Part shown: in pieces, positions 1 through 6,318 of the stretch | Numbering within the stretch: the first letter of the stretch is position 1 | Layout: the number at the start of each line of letters is the position of its first letter | Assembly (NCBI RefSeq): GCF_938031315.1 | Contig: NZ_CALHHT010000297.1 | Location: 1-7,209, forward strand | Reading direction: 5' to 3' | Length of the DNA: 7,209 nucleotides | DNA from: an uncultured Campylobacter sp. | GTDB lineage: Bacteria > Campylobacterota > Campylobacteria > Campylobacterales > Campylobacteraceae | Made by a program: the position numbers and the translations under genes | Notes under the pieces: model-generated | Seen by the model: the letters and a program-made list of their open reading frames with translations, nothing else | Told to the model about the DNA's origin: nothing | Databases searched by the model: none

Positions 1-704
1 CCGATGTAATCAAGCCCAAGCTCCTCAAAATACATCCCCGGGATAATGAGCTTTAAGGAATTTTCAAAGCGCTTTGCCATGTATGTAGCGCTTTGCGGAG
101 CGTGCGAGAGCAGCTCTCTTACGTGGGATTTAAATTTTTGATAGGTCTCGCCCGCCATCGCTTGGCTTAGGTATTTGCTAAAGGCACCGATGGGCTTACT
201 GATACTCATTTTATTATCGTTTAGGATGATGATGCAGGGCAGCCGCAGATCGCCGAGCTCGTTCATCGCCTCATAGGTCATGCCGCCGCTCATCGAGCCG
301 TCGCCGATGAGTACGACCGGCACGCGATCTTCGCGCTTTAGGTTTATCGCTTTTGCCGCGCCTACGGCTAAAGAGATCGACGTCGAGGCGTGTCCTGCGA
401 CGAAGTAATCAAATTTGCTCTCGCTAGGCTTCGTATAGCCGCTGATACCGCCGAACTGCCTAAGCGAGCCGAACTCCTCCCAGCGGTCCGTTAGAAGCTT
501 GTGCGCGTAGCTTTGGTGGCTCACATCGAAGATAAACGGATCGCTCTCGGCGTCGAATACGTAGTGCATCGCCACGATGAGCTCGACCGCGCCCATGTTT
601 GAGCTTAGATGGCCGCCGTTTTTACTCACGACTTCGATGATGCGCGCTCTGATCTGTGCGCAGAGCTCCCGTAGCTCCTCTAGGCTTTTATTTTTAATAT
701 CCAC
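1..704 (-). CDS. dxs: 1-deoxy-D-xylulose-5-phosphate synthase (DXS), N-terminal part, cut by the window edge
   Basis: DXS is a cytoplasmic thiamine-diphosphate enzyme. It condenses pyruvate with glyceraldehyde-3-phosphate in the first step of the MEP isoprenoid pathway. About 234 codons are visible and the 3' end lies beyond base 1. The translation contains the DXS hallmarks SKNGGHLSSN, FDVSHQSYAHK with the active-site histidine, GHASTSISLAVG, the ThDP-binding stretch GDGSMSGGMTYEAMNELGD (residues ~134-152) and LNDNKMSISKPIG, then YLSQAMAGETYQ and FEELGLDYIG. The frame is open to the edge. The best start is GTG at 704, with GGGAG (714-718) nine bases upstream and homology beginning soon after. 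This start overlaps the hisC 3' end by 11 nt. In C. jejuni fliF, fliG and fliH lie between hisC and dxs; here dxs is joined directly to hisC. The identification is firm; the exact start is inferred. Confidence 0.95.
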   Translation of the reverse strand, partial: MDIKNKSLEELRELCAQIRARIIEVVSKNGGHLSSNMGAVELIVAMHYVFDAESDPFIFDVSHQSYAHKLLTDRWEEFGSLRQFGGISGYTKPSESKFDYFVAGHASTSISLAVGAAKAINLKREDRVPVVLIGDGSMSGGMTYEAMNELGDLRLPCIIILNDNKMSISKPIGAFSKYLSQAMAGETYQKFKSHVRELLSHAPQSATYMAKRFENSLKLIIPGMYFEELGLDYI

Positions 705-1803
705 TTAAAATTTCTCCCAGAGCGCCCAAGACGCGATCGTTTTGCTCAGGCGTGCCGATCGTGATACGTACGGCGTTTAGCCCGTAGCTTTTTAAATTTC
801 GAATGATGATGCCGCGGCGCAGAAGCTGCTCGCAAAGCTCGCTACTATCTAGCGACGGGCTAAGTTTGAACGTGATGAAATTTGCGTAGCTAGGGATAAA
901 TTCTAAATTTCGCTCGCGCGCAAAATCCTCGAAGCGGCTCATCTGCGCGGCGTTGTTTTGCAGGCTCTTTTGCACGAAAGCCTCGTCTTTTAGCGCCGCA
1001 ATCGCCGCTGCGAGGCTAAGCGTCGTGATGTTAAAGGGCGGGCGCAGCTTATAAAGCGCGCTTATGATCGCGCGCGGCGCGATGCCGTAGCCTACGCGCA
1101 TACCGCCCAGGCCGTAAACCTTCGAGAAGGTGCCTAGATAGAGCACGTTTTTAAAATTTTGAATTAAAAGCTTAGGATCAAGCCTCTTGCGCTCGTCTTT
1201 AAACGCCGCAAACTCGTTGTATGCAGCATCGATCACCAAAAGCGTATCCTCATCCACGCTTCGAGCGAACTTATACACCGCCTCCGCATCCAAGCACTCG
1301 CCCAGCGGGTTGTTCGGCACGCACAAAAAGACGACCGAAATTTCATCCCTGTGCGCGTTATAAATTTTTAAAAGCTCGGCCAGATCGTGCTCCTGCGCAT
1401 TTGTTTTGTAAACTTTAGCCTCGCAGTGACTTGCGTAGATGCCGTACATCGCGAAAGTGACGCCCGCTTGCAGTATCGCGCGGCGCGAATTGAGCTTGGC
1501 GTGCAGCGCAAACTCGATGATCTGATCGCTGCCCGCGCCGATGATGATATTTTGCGGCTCTACGCCGAATTTCGAGGCGAGCGCGCCTTTTAGCTCATAC
1601 ATCGAATCATCGGGGTATAGATGCGCGCGTGCCGCGTTCTGCGCGATCGCCTCCTGCACCGCCTCGCTCGTGCCGAATGGATTTTCATTGCTGGCAAGCT
1701 TTAGCACGTCCTGCTTGCGGATACCAAACTCCCGCACCGCAAGCTCGATCGGCTTGCCCGCTTCATAATTGCTTAGATTTTCTACAAATTCGTTAAATTT
1801 CAT
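694..1803 (-). CDS. hisC: Histidinol-phosphate aminotransferase (HisC), possibly also an aromatic aminotransferase
   Basis: This is a PLP-dependent class I/II aminotransferase that converts imidazole acetol-phosphate plus glutamate to histidinol phosphate. It is 369 residues counted from ATG 1803, the usual family length. Visible motifs are LASNENPFG (residues ~37-45), HLYPDD (~61-66), GAGSDQII (~89-96), VPNNPLG (~162-168), DAAYNEF (D192, Y195), the PLP lysine in GTFSKVYGLGGMRVGYG (K228, with the phosphate-binding arginine R236) and VRITIGTPEQN (R346) near the end. GTG at 1806 is in frame directly before the ATG, but it would sit one base from the GGAGG Shine-Dalgarno; ATG 1803 has four. The pheA stop and this ATG share one base (TGATG), so translation is coupled. 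No other his gene is present, and PheA makes phenylpyruvate. HisC may therefore also do the final transamination of phenylalanine or tyrosine synthesis; that role is inference. Confidence 0.96.
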   Translation of the reverse strand: MKFNEFVENLSNYEAGKPIELAVREFGIRKQDVLKLASNENPFGTSEAVQEAIAQNAARAHLYPDDSMYELKGALASKFGVEPQNIIIGAGSDQIIEFALHAKLNSRRAILQAGVTFAMYGIYASHCEAKVYKTNAQEHDLAELLKIYNAHRDEISVVFLCVPNNPLGECLDAEAVYKFARSVDEDTLLVIDAAYNEFAAFKDERKRLDPKLLIQNFKNVLYLGTFSKVYGLGGMRVGYGIAPRAIISALYKLRPPFNITTLSLAAAIAALKDEAFVQKSLQNNAAQMSRFEDFARERNLEFIPSYANFITFKLSPSLDSSELCEQLLRRGIIIRNLKSYGLNAVRITIGTPEQNDRVLGALGEILSGY

Positions 1804-2879
1804 CACTCCTCCCCGTTTACGTAGCTTCCCAGCCAGGTGATTTCGTGGCCGTTTTTCTGCGCGTTTTGCAGCACGCGCGCCACGCGTTCGTCATCCACAT
1901 GCCCCTCAAAATCGATATAAAAGACGCTTTTAAAATCTCTAAGCTTAACCGGGCGGCTTTCGAGCTTGGTTAAATTTATCCCCTCGTTGCGAAACATCTG
2001 CAAAAAGTCCACGAGCCCGCCCGGGCGGTCGTCGGTTTTGGCTAGAATGCTCGTTTTGTTGCGGTCGCTCTTTTGGTTTTTAAAGTCGCTTAGCACGAAA
2101 AAGCGGGTGCGGTTGGTGGAGTTGTCCTCGATCTTTTGAAACATCATCGGCACGCCGTAAAGATCGGCGGCAATCTTAGAACAGATCGCGGCGGAGTGCG
2201 GCGTGGCGGCTGCCATCTGCGCCGCAAGCGCAGTCGATTTGGTCGCGGTAAATTTAACGCCGCTAAGGCCGTGATCGTCTAAAAATTTAAGGCACTGATT
2301 GTATCCTTGCGGATGCGAGAATATCTGATCCACCGTGCTTACGTCGTCGCAGTGGCTCGCAAAGCAGTGGTGGATATCCATATAAATTTCGGCGACGATC
2401 TTGACGCCCTCGTATTTTCGCAAGCAATCAAGCGTCGCTCCCACCGCGCCTTCGGTGTTATTTTCGATCGGCACGACGCCGTATTTGGCCTCGCCGCTAT
2501 CAAGCTCCTTAAAGACCGCCTCGATGTTTGAGAGCGGCAGATAGGAGCTTACCGCGCCGAAGCGGCTCTTGGCGGCTTGGTGCGAATAGGTGCCGAAAGG
2601 CCCTAAAAACGCGACGATCTGCGGCTTTTCTAAATTTCGCGAAACCGAGAAAATTTCAAAAAATATCGCCTCGATCGCCTCTTTGCTTAAATTTCGCGCC
2701 TTTCCGCCGTCCAGCCTGCTGATGATCGAGCGCTCGCGCTCCGGGCGATAGATCGCGCTGCCAGCGGTCTGCTTCAGCTCGCCGATCTTTTTGACAAACC
2801 CCATGCGCTCGTCGATAAGGCGCAAAATTTCATCATCCAGCCTGTCGATACAAACGCGCAGATCATCGATGTTTTGCAT
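1803..2879 (-). CDS. pheA: Bifunctional chorismate mutase / prephenate dehydratase (P-protein)
   Basis: PheA converts chorismate to prephenate and then to phenylpyruvate, the committed branch to phenylalanine, in the cytoplasm. Counting from ATG 2879 it has 358 residues, close to the family norm. Residues ~1-85 are an AroQ-type chorismate mutase domain (IDRLDDEILRLIDERM, then KKIGELK and YRPERE). Residues ~88-265 are the prephenate dehydratase domain, opening with FLGPFGTYSHQAA, with VPIENNTEGAVG and the catalytic TRF triad in NSTNRTRFFVLS (T258-F260). Residues ~275-358 are an ACT regulatory domain with RPGGLVDFL and the phenylalanine-binding LESRP motif (~306-310), so feedback inhibition by phenylalanine is expected. 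GTG 2882 precedes the ATG in frame; AAGGAGG is three bases from GTG and six from ATG, so the ATG is preferred. It overlaps the upstream ORF by 17 nt and hisC by 1 nt. Confidence 0.97.
   Translation of the reverse strand: MQNIDDLRVCIDRLDDEILRLIDERMGFVKKIGELKQTAGSAIYRPERERSIISRLDGGKARNLSKEAIEAIFFEIFSVSRNLEKPQIVAFLGPFGTYSHQAAKSRFGAVSSYLPLSNIEAVFKELDSGEAKYGVVPIENNTEGAVGATLDCLRKYEGVKIVAEIYMDIHHCFASHCDDVSTVDQIFSHPQGYNQCLKFLDDHGLSGVKFTATKSTALAAQMAAATPHSAAICSKIAADLYGVPMMFQKIEDNSTNRTRFFVLSDFKNQKSDRNKTSILAKTDDRPGGLVDFLQMFRNEGINLTKLESRPVKLRDFKSVFYIDFEGHVDDERVARVLQNAQKNGHEITWLGSYVNGEE
1808..1812 (-). promoter_or_regulatory. hisC ribosome binding site inside the pheA 3' end
   Basis: The minus strand reads GGGGAGGAGTGATG. 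GGAGG lies four bases before ATG 1803 but only one base before the in-frame GTG at 1806, which favours the ATG. The site lies within the last codons of pheA, so hisC translation should depend on pheA translation. Confidence 0.6.
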
Positions 2880-3300
2880 CACAACCCTCCTTCTGCTCGC
2901 CCCTAAATTTCGGTTTTAGAAATTTCGCGCCGCCGCTCTTGCTGCTTTGCGCTTTGAAATTCTTGCCGCGCGATCTTAGAATTTCATCACTTGCGATTAC
3001 CGCGCCGCAACTTCCGCACGCTAAGAAGGCGCGATAAAATTCGTCGCGACGAGATCTTAAATTTAAAGAGCCGAGATTAAAATTTAAAGCGGGGCTTTGT
3101 TCTGGCGTTAAATTTAGAGGCGTATTTTGTTCGGATTTGAAATTTAAAGCGACGGCGCGTTCAGGCTTCGAATTTAAAGCGACGGTGCGTTTAAAATTTA
3201 GGGCCGCGCTCGCCACGGCATTGAAATTTAAAGCCGCTGCGCGCTCGGATTTGAAATTTAAGATCGCGCCCCGTTTTAGACGGCTCGCCGCGCGGATCAT
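2863..3300 (-). CDS. Uncharacterised 145-residue protein built of ALNFK-type decapeptide repeats
   Basis: I do not recognise this protein. The signals that it is translated are good. ATG 3300 overlaps the lysA stop (ATGA), AAAAGGA lies six bases upstream (3307-3313), and the end overlaps the pheA start by 17 nt. Residues ~13-82 consist of eight degenerate units with leucine-asparagine at a fixed place: ILNFKSERAA, ALNFNAVASA, ALNFKRTV, ALNSKPERAV, ALNFKSEQNT, PLNLTPEQSP, ALNFNLG and SLNLRSRRDE. Most are ten residues, others seven or eight. A non-repeat stretch follows (FYRAFLACGSCGAVIASDE, with a CxxC at C95 and C98), then a basic tail rich in Lys, Arg, Gly and Ser with KFLKPKFRG and a third cysteine, C140. 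The protein is strongly basic, with no signal peptide or membrane segment visible, and is probably largely disordered. In C. jejuni I recall a HAD-type hydrolase gene in this slot; no HAD motif (DxDGT) is present here. It could be a repeat-invaded remnant of another small gene. Confidence 0.6.
   Translation of the reverse strand: MIRAASRLKRGAILNFKSERAAALNFNAVASAALNFKRTVALNSKPERAVALNFKSEQNTPLNLTPEQSPALNFNLGSLNLRSRRDEFYRAFLACGSCGAVIASDEILRSRGKNFKAQSSKSGGAKFLKPKFRGEQKEGCDAKHR
2886..2892 (-). promoter_or_regulatory. Strong Shine-Dalgarno of pheA
   Basis: The minus strand reads AAGGAGG, then GTT, GTG and ATG. Six bases separate it from ATG 2879 and three from GTG 2882, which decides for the ATG. 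It is embedded in the last codons of the repeat-built ORF upstream, so the two reading frames are coupled. Confidence 0.65.
3059..3273. repeat. Degenerate 30-nt tandem repeat with an AAATTTAAAGC core
   Basis: On the plus strand AAATTT (GAATTT in one unit) begins at 3059, 3080, 3110, 3140, 3170, 3194, 3224 and 3254. The steps are 21, 30, 30, 30, 24, 30 and 30, all multiples of three. Thirty-base units can be drawn at 3070-3099, 3100-3129, 3130-3159, 3160-3189, 3214-3243 and 3244-3273, with a 24-base unit at 3190-3213. The units at 3130 and 3160 agree at about 24 of 30 positions; others are more diverged outside the core. The array lies inside the 2863-3300 ORF and encodes its decapeptide repeats. 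The preserved phase suggests expansion or loss was filtered for reading frame. Confidence 0.85.
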
Positions 3301-4664
3301 ATCAAATCCTTTTCGAGCGCGATTAGATCATCAAAGCTCTCGCGCTTTCTAATCAGGCGGTCCTGCCCGTCGTAAACCGCGATCTCGGCAGCGCGAGCGC
3401 GGGTGTTGTAGTTGCTCGACATCGAAAAGCCGTAGGCGCCGGCGCTTTTGATCGCGAGCAGATCGCCATTTCTCAGCGGCGGCAAAACAACGCCTTTGGC
3501 TAGGAAGTCGCCGCTTTCGCATATCGGGCCCACGACGTCGCAGAGGCTTAAGCTCTCTGCGGAGCTTTGCGGCGCAGAATTATCCACGGCGGAGCTTAGA
3601 TTAGAGGAATTCTGTGGCGCAAAATTTCCTTGCAAGCTTTGTGAAACGCCGTTTTGCGGCGTGGAATTCTGCGCCGTAGAATTCTCGGTGTCGCTTTGGC
3701 TCGCGCAGCTTTCGCAGTCGGAATTGCGCTCGCTTACAAGCTCGATTTTATGGTGCGCGCCGTAGAGGCTCGGGCGTATGAGATCGTTCATCGCGCCGTC
3801 AACGATGACGAAGCGCTTGCCGCAGTTTTGTTTTTCGTAAAGCACGCGGGTAAGGAAGACGCCCGCAGCCCCCGCGATGAAGCGCCCCGGCTCGCACACG
3901 ATCGTGACGTCTAGCCCGCTTAGGCTGCGCAAAATCCCCTGCGCGTAGTCGTAGAGCACGATCTGTTTTTCATCCTCGTAGCGGATGCCGATGCCGCCGC
4001 CCACGTCGAAAAATTTTATATCGATCTCAAGGGCTCGTAGCTCGCGCAGCAGATCGCTTACGATCTTTGCCGCGTCGCAGATCGGAGAAATGTCCGTAAG
4101 TTGGCTGCCGATGTGAAAGTGGATGCCGACGGGATTTAAAAATTTGCTCTTTTTGGCGTAGATATACATTTTGCGCGCGGTCTCGATGCTGACGCCGAAT
4201 TTGTTTTCGCTAAGCCCTGTGGATATGTAGGGGTGGGTCTTGGCATCAACGTTCGGATTTACGCGGATGCTGATGCGAGCGGGCTTATTTAGCTTTTGCG
4301 CGATCCGCTCCAGGCGCAGCATCTCGGCTTCGCTTTCTAAATTTATCAGCAAGATGTCCGATTGAAGCGCAAACTCGAGCTCGCCATCTTGCTTGCCGAC
4401 GCCTGAAAATATGATCTTATAGCTCTTTGCGCCGATATACAGAGCGCGGCGCAGCTCGCCGATGCTGACGCAGTCAAAGCCACTACCCAGATCTGATAGA
4501 AATTTTAAAATGCTCAAATTCGAGCTTGCTTTAATCGCGAAGCAGACGAGCGACTTGCGCGCTGCGAAGGCCTCTTTGAGCGCTATGAAATTCTTTTGTA
4601 TCTCGTTAAAATCGTAAACGTATAAAGGGGTGCCGTATTTGCGGGCTAAGCTTGAATAATCCAT
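3297..4664 (-). CDS. lysA: Diaminopimelate decarboxylase (LysA) with a repetitive in-frame insertion
   Basis: LysA is a fold-type III PLP enzyme that decarboxylates meso-diaminopimelate to L-lysine, the last step of lysine synthesis, in the cytoplasm. Visible motifs are TPLYVYD at the start, the PLP lysine in CFAIKASSNL (K45), GSGFDCVSIGE (~60-70), RVNPNVDAKTHPYISTG (~134-150), HFHIGSQL (~182-189), DVGGGIGI (~220-227), EPGRFIAGAAG (~258-268), DGAMNDLIRPSLYGAHH (~289-305), the catalytic cysteine in GPICESGDF (C382) and GAYGFSMSSNYN (~409-420). The length of 455 exceeds the roughly 400 usual for the family. The excess lies at residues ~312-372, a Ser/Gln/Asn/Ala-rich, pentad-like stretch (for example AQNSTPQNGVSQS) just before LCDVVGPICESGD. 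All catalytic motifs are intact, so the enzyme is probably active. It starts 45 nt after the permease gene and shares ATGA with the next ORF. Confidence 0.97.
   Translation of the reverse strand: MDYSSLARKYGTPLYVYDFNEIQKNFIALKEAFAARKSLVCFAIKASSNLSILKFLSDLGSGFDCVSIGELRRALYIGAKSYKIIFSGVGKQDGELEFALQSDILLINLESEAEMLRLERIAQKLNKPARISIRVNPNVDAKTHPYISTGLSENKFGVSIETARKMYIYAKKSKFLNPVGIHFHIGSQLTDISPICDAAKIVSDLLRELRALEIDIKFFDVGGGIGIRYEDEKQIVLYDYAQGILRSLSGLDVTIVCEPGRFIAGAAGVFLTRVLYEKQNCGKRFVIVDGAMNDLIRPSLYGAHHKIELVSERNSDCESCASQSDTENSTAQNSTPQNGVSQSLQGNFAPQNSSNLSSAVDNSAPQSSAESLSLCDVVGPICESGDFLAKGVVLPPLRNGDLLAIKSAGAYGFSMSSNYNTRARAAEIAVYDGQDRLIRKRESFDDLIALEKDLI
3307..3313 (-). promoter_or_regulatory. Shine-Dalgarno for the repeat ORF, within the lysA 3' end
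   Basis: The minus strand reads AAAAGGA, followed by six bases and ATG 3300. Together with the ATGA overlap with the lysA stop, this supports translation of the 145-codon ORF despite its low-complexity content. Confidence 0.55.
3549..3731. repeat. Low-complexity tandem repeat inserted in frame in lysA
   Basis: This stretch encodes LysA residues ~312-372, which have no counterpart in ordinary LysA as I know the family. Plus-strand AATT cores sit at GAATTA 3577, GAATTC 3607, AAATTT 3622, GAATTC 3664, GAATTC 3679 and GAATTG 3721. The steps are 30, 15, 42, 15 and 42, all multiples of three with a recurrent 15-nt unit. In protein this gives a pentad-like (A/P)QN(S/F)(T/S) pattern: TAQNSTPQNG, GNFAPQNSS and NSAPQSS. 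The upstream end also carries a CxxC (C317, C320). The boundaries are estimated from where conserved LysA sequence stops and resumes. Confidence 0.75.
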
Positions 4665-4709
4665 AGAATTTCCACCGATAAATTTTGCGCCATTCTAACA
4701 AATCAAGGC

Positions 4710-5756
4710 TTAACGATGCTTAAAAACCAAAAATGCTGCAAAGCCTAATAACGCTGTTATGGGCACGATAATACCAAGTTCTGGGATGATGACGCCGTTG
4801 AGAGAAAACCTAATTAACACGAAAAGCACGCCCCAAGCGCATAGCGTAGCGATAAAAAATCCAAAACTTAGCAGCGCGAGATTAAAAAATCGCCCCGTAA
4901 CGGGCAGGTAATAATACAGCACCAATACCGCTAAAGGCGCAAATAACGGAAAAAATATCATATTATAAAAACTTGCTTTTATAGTGGAGATATTCACGCC
5001 TTGATGCGAAAAGGTGCGGATCGAACGCAGAGCATCCCTGATCGAATATACATTACTCGTATCATAAACGCTTGCAATTGAGCTTGGATCAAAGCCCTTA
5101 AGCGCCTCGCTCTGCGCGCTAAGCTTACTTTTTAATCCACTTCCTCCAAGTTTAAGCTGCGCTGGTAAAGTAGTAGTATTTACGTCGCGCAGATGCCAAA
5201 TTTTACCTGCGTATTCGCCAGAGCTTGCATGCGAGCGTGAAGCAACGGAGTTATCACCCACATCAAAGATCGTTATATCATTTGCGTTTTTGCCGTTTAG
5301 AGCTTTGATGTAGATATATTTACCCTCAAATTTCAAAAACATATCTCCTCCCGTAGGCGATAAATCGGTTAAATTCTTTTGAAATTTTAATGCGTATGCA
5401 AACGGGGTGGAATTTAAAGCTATAAAGCCTGCAGTAATCGCAAGTGCGATCAAAAATGGAGGGATTATCAGCGCGTTTTTGCTAACTCCAAGCGCATAAA
5501 AGCTCACCAGCTCGTTGCTACGGATCATATTAAAGCCCATCAAAATAAGCGCAAAAATAAGACTTAGCGGCAGCGTGTAACTAAGCGCGACCGCTGCGGT
5601 TAGAGCGATATACAAAAGAGCGGTATTCGCGCTTGAGGGAAAATCTTTGAGATTGGTAAGCACATCGATGCCTACGTAAAAGCACTCAAGGGCTATTAGA
5701 AGGATAAAAAAATACTTCAGATAGGAAAGAGCCGCGTATTTTACGTATAACTTCAC
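4710..5756 (-). CDS. LptF/LptG (YjgP/YjgQ) family LPS-export permease
   Basis: This is an inner-membrane permease subunit of the LptB2FG transporter, which extracts lipopolysaccharide from the inner membrane and passes it to the LptC/LptA bridge. The 348 residues show the family topology. Three N-terminal membrane helices lie at ~12-32, 46-74 and 95-117. A soluble periplasmic domain follows at ~118-262 (for example FLKFEGKYIYIKALNG and IWHLRDVNTTTLP). Three C-terminal helices lie at ~267-287, 292-317 and 323-345. The cytoplasmic loop MGFNMIRSNELVSFYALGVSK (~73-93) is the typical coupling-helix region. The start is GTG 5756, overlapping the pth stop as GTGA; AAAAGG lies in the pth end. LptF and LptG cannot be told apart securely here; the locus corresponds to the Cj0313-type gene beside pth and lysA. 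The gene looks more AT-rich than its neighbours, with some 60-base lines near 32-37% G+C. Confidence 0.9.
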   Translation of the reverse strand: MKLYVKYAALSYLKYFFILLIALECFYVGIDVLTNLKDFPSSANTALLYIALTAAVALSYTLPLSLIFALILMGFNMIRSNELVSFYALGVSKNALIIPPFLIALAITAGFIALNSTPFAYALKFQKNLTDLSPTGGDMFLKFEGKYIYIKALNGKNANDITIFDVGDNSVASRSHASSGEYAGKIWHLRDVNTTTLPAQLKLGGSGLKSKLSAQSEALKGFDPSSIASVYDTSNVYSIRDALRSIRTFSHQGVNISTIKASFYNMIFFPLFAPLAVLVLYYYLPVTGRFFNLALLSFGFFIATLCAWGVLFVLIRFSLNGVIIPELGIIVPITALLGFAAFLVFKHR

Positions 5757-6310
5757 ACCCTAGCCTTTTTAATCGTAAATTTTTGCGCGATCTGCTCTAT
5801 ATCCGAGCAAATGAGCTCCTCTACTGCGCGCGCGACGTAGGGTAAAATCTCGCTCAGCTTCTCGCGCTCGCTTTCGTTAAAATTTCCGAGCACGAAATTT
5901 GCCGCATCCTGCCCCTGCTGTTTTTTACCCACGCCGATACGCACGCGCTCGTAATCCGCACCGATTAGCGCATCGATCGATTTGATGCCGTTGTGCCCGC
6001 CGCTACTGCCGCCTTTTTTAAATTTAACGGCGCCTAGATCCAAATCTATATCGTCGTGCACTACAATGATGCGCTCGGGCTTATAAAAATCGTTCACCGC
6101 CTTTACGGAGTTGCCGCTTAAGTTCATAAAAGTTTGGGGTTTTAAAAGAAGAAGCGAGCCCTTTTTAAAGAGCTCGCCTTGAAATTTAGACGAGCCGAGC
6201 TCGCTAAAGCCGCCCGTCTTTAAAATTTCGTCGATTAGCATAAAACCGACATTGTGTCTGGTGTCTGCGTATTTCTGAGCAGGATTCCCAAGTCCTGCGA
6301 TCAGTATCAT
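5753..6310 (-). CDS. pth: Peptidyl-tRNA hydrolase (Pth)
   Basis: Pth cleaves peptidyl-tRNA released from stalled ribosomes and so recycles tRNA in the cytoplasm. At 185 residues it has the normal bacterial length. Diagnostic motifs are LIAGLGNP (N9), YADTRHNVGF with the catalytic histidine (H19) and N20, LLLKPQTFMNLSG (N63), IIVVHDDIDL (D86, matching the acidic partner of the catalytic histidine), GGSSGGHNGIKSI (N107) and RIGVGKK followed by FVLGNF. All catalytic and tRNA-binding positions I can check are present. It begins eight bases after the rplY stop and ends in a 4-nt overlap with the permease gene. The rplY-pth pairing is widespread in bacteria and joins two translation functions. Confidence 0.98.
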   Translation of the reverse strand: MILIAGLGNPAQKYADTRHNVGFMLIDEILKTGGFSELGSSKFQGELFKKGSLLLLKPQTFMNLSGNSVKAVNDFYKPERIIVVHDDIDLDLGAVKFKKGGSSGGHNGIKSIDALIGADYERVRIGVGKKQQGQDAANFVLGNFNESEREKLSEILPYVARAVEELICSDIEQIAQKFTIKKARV

Positions 6311-6318
6311 AGGCGCCC

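Noticed and set aside
1221..1768. Three short plus-strand ORFs opposite hisC
   Set aside because: These are shadows of GC-rich hisC codons, with no ribosome binding sites or recognisable motifs.
3059..3273. CRISPR array
   Set aside because: Units are contiguous and degenerate with no unique spacers. The period is 30 nt in total and the array lies in an open, translated-looking frame.
3137..3352. Plus-strand ORF of 71 codons with its own FKA-type repeats
   Set aside because: It is the antisense of the decapeptide array. Repeat steps divisible by three keep the opposite frame open too. It has no operon context, runs against all neighbours and overlaps the lysA end.
3448..3914. Two plus-strand ORFs of 105 and 86 codons opposite lysA
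   Set aside because: They mirror the lysA insertion and conserved LysA codons, show no family motifs and lie antisense to a clear gene.
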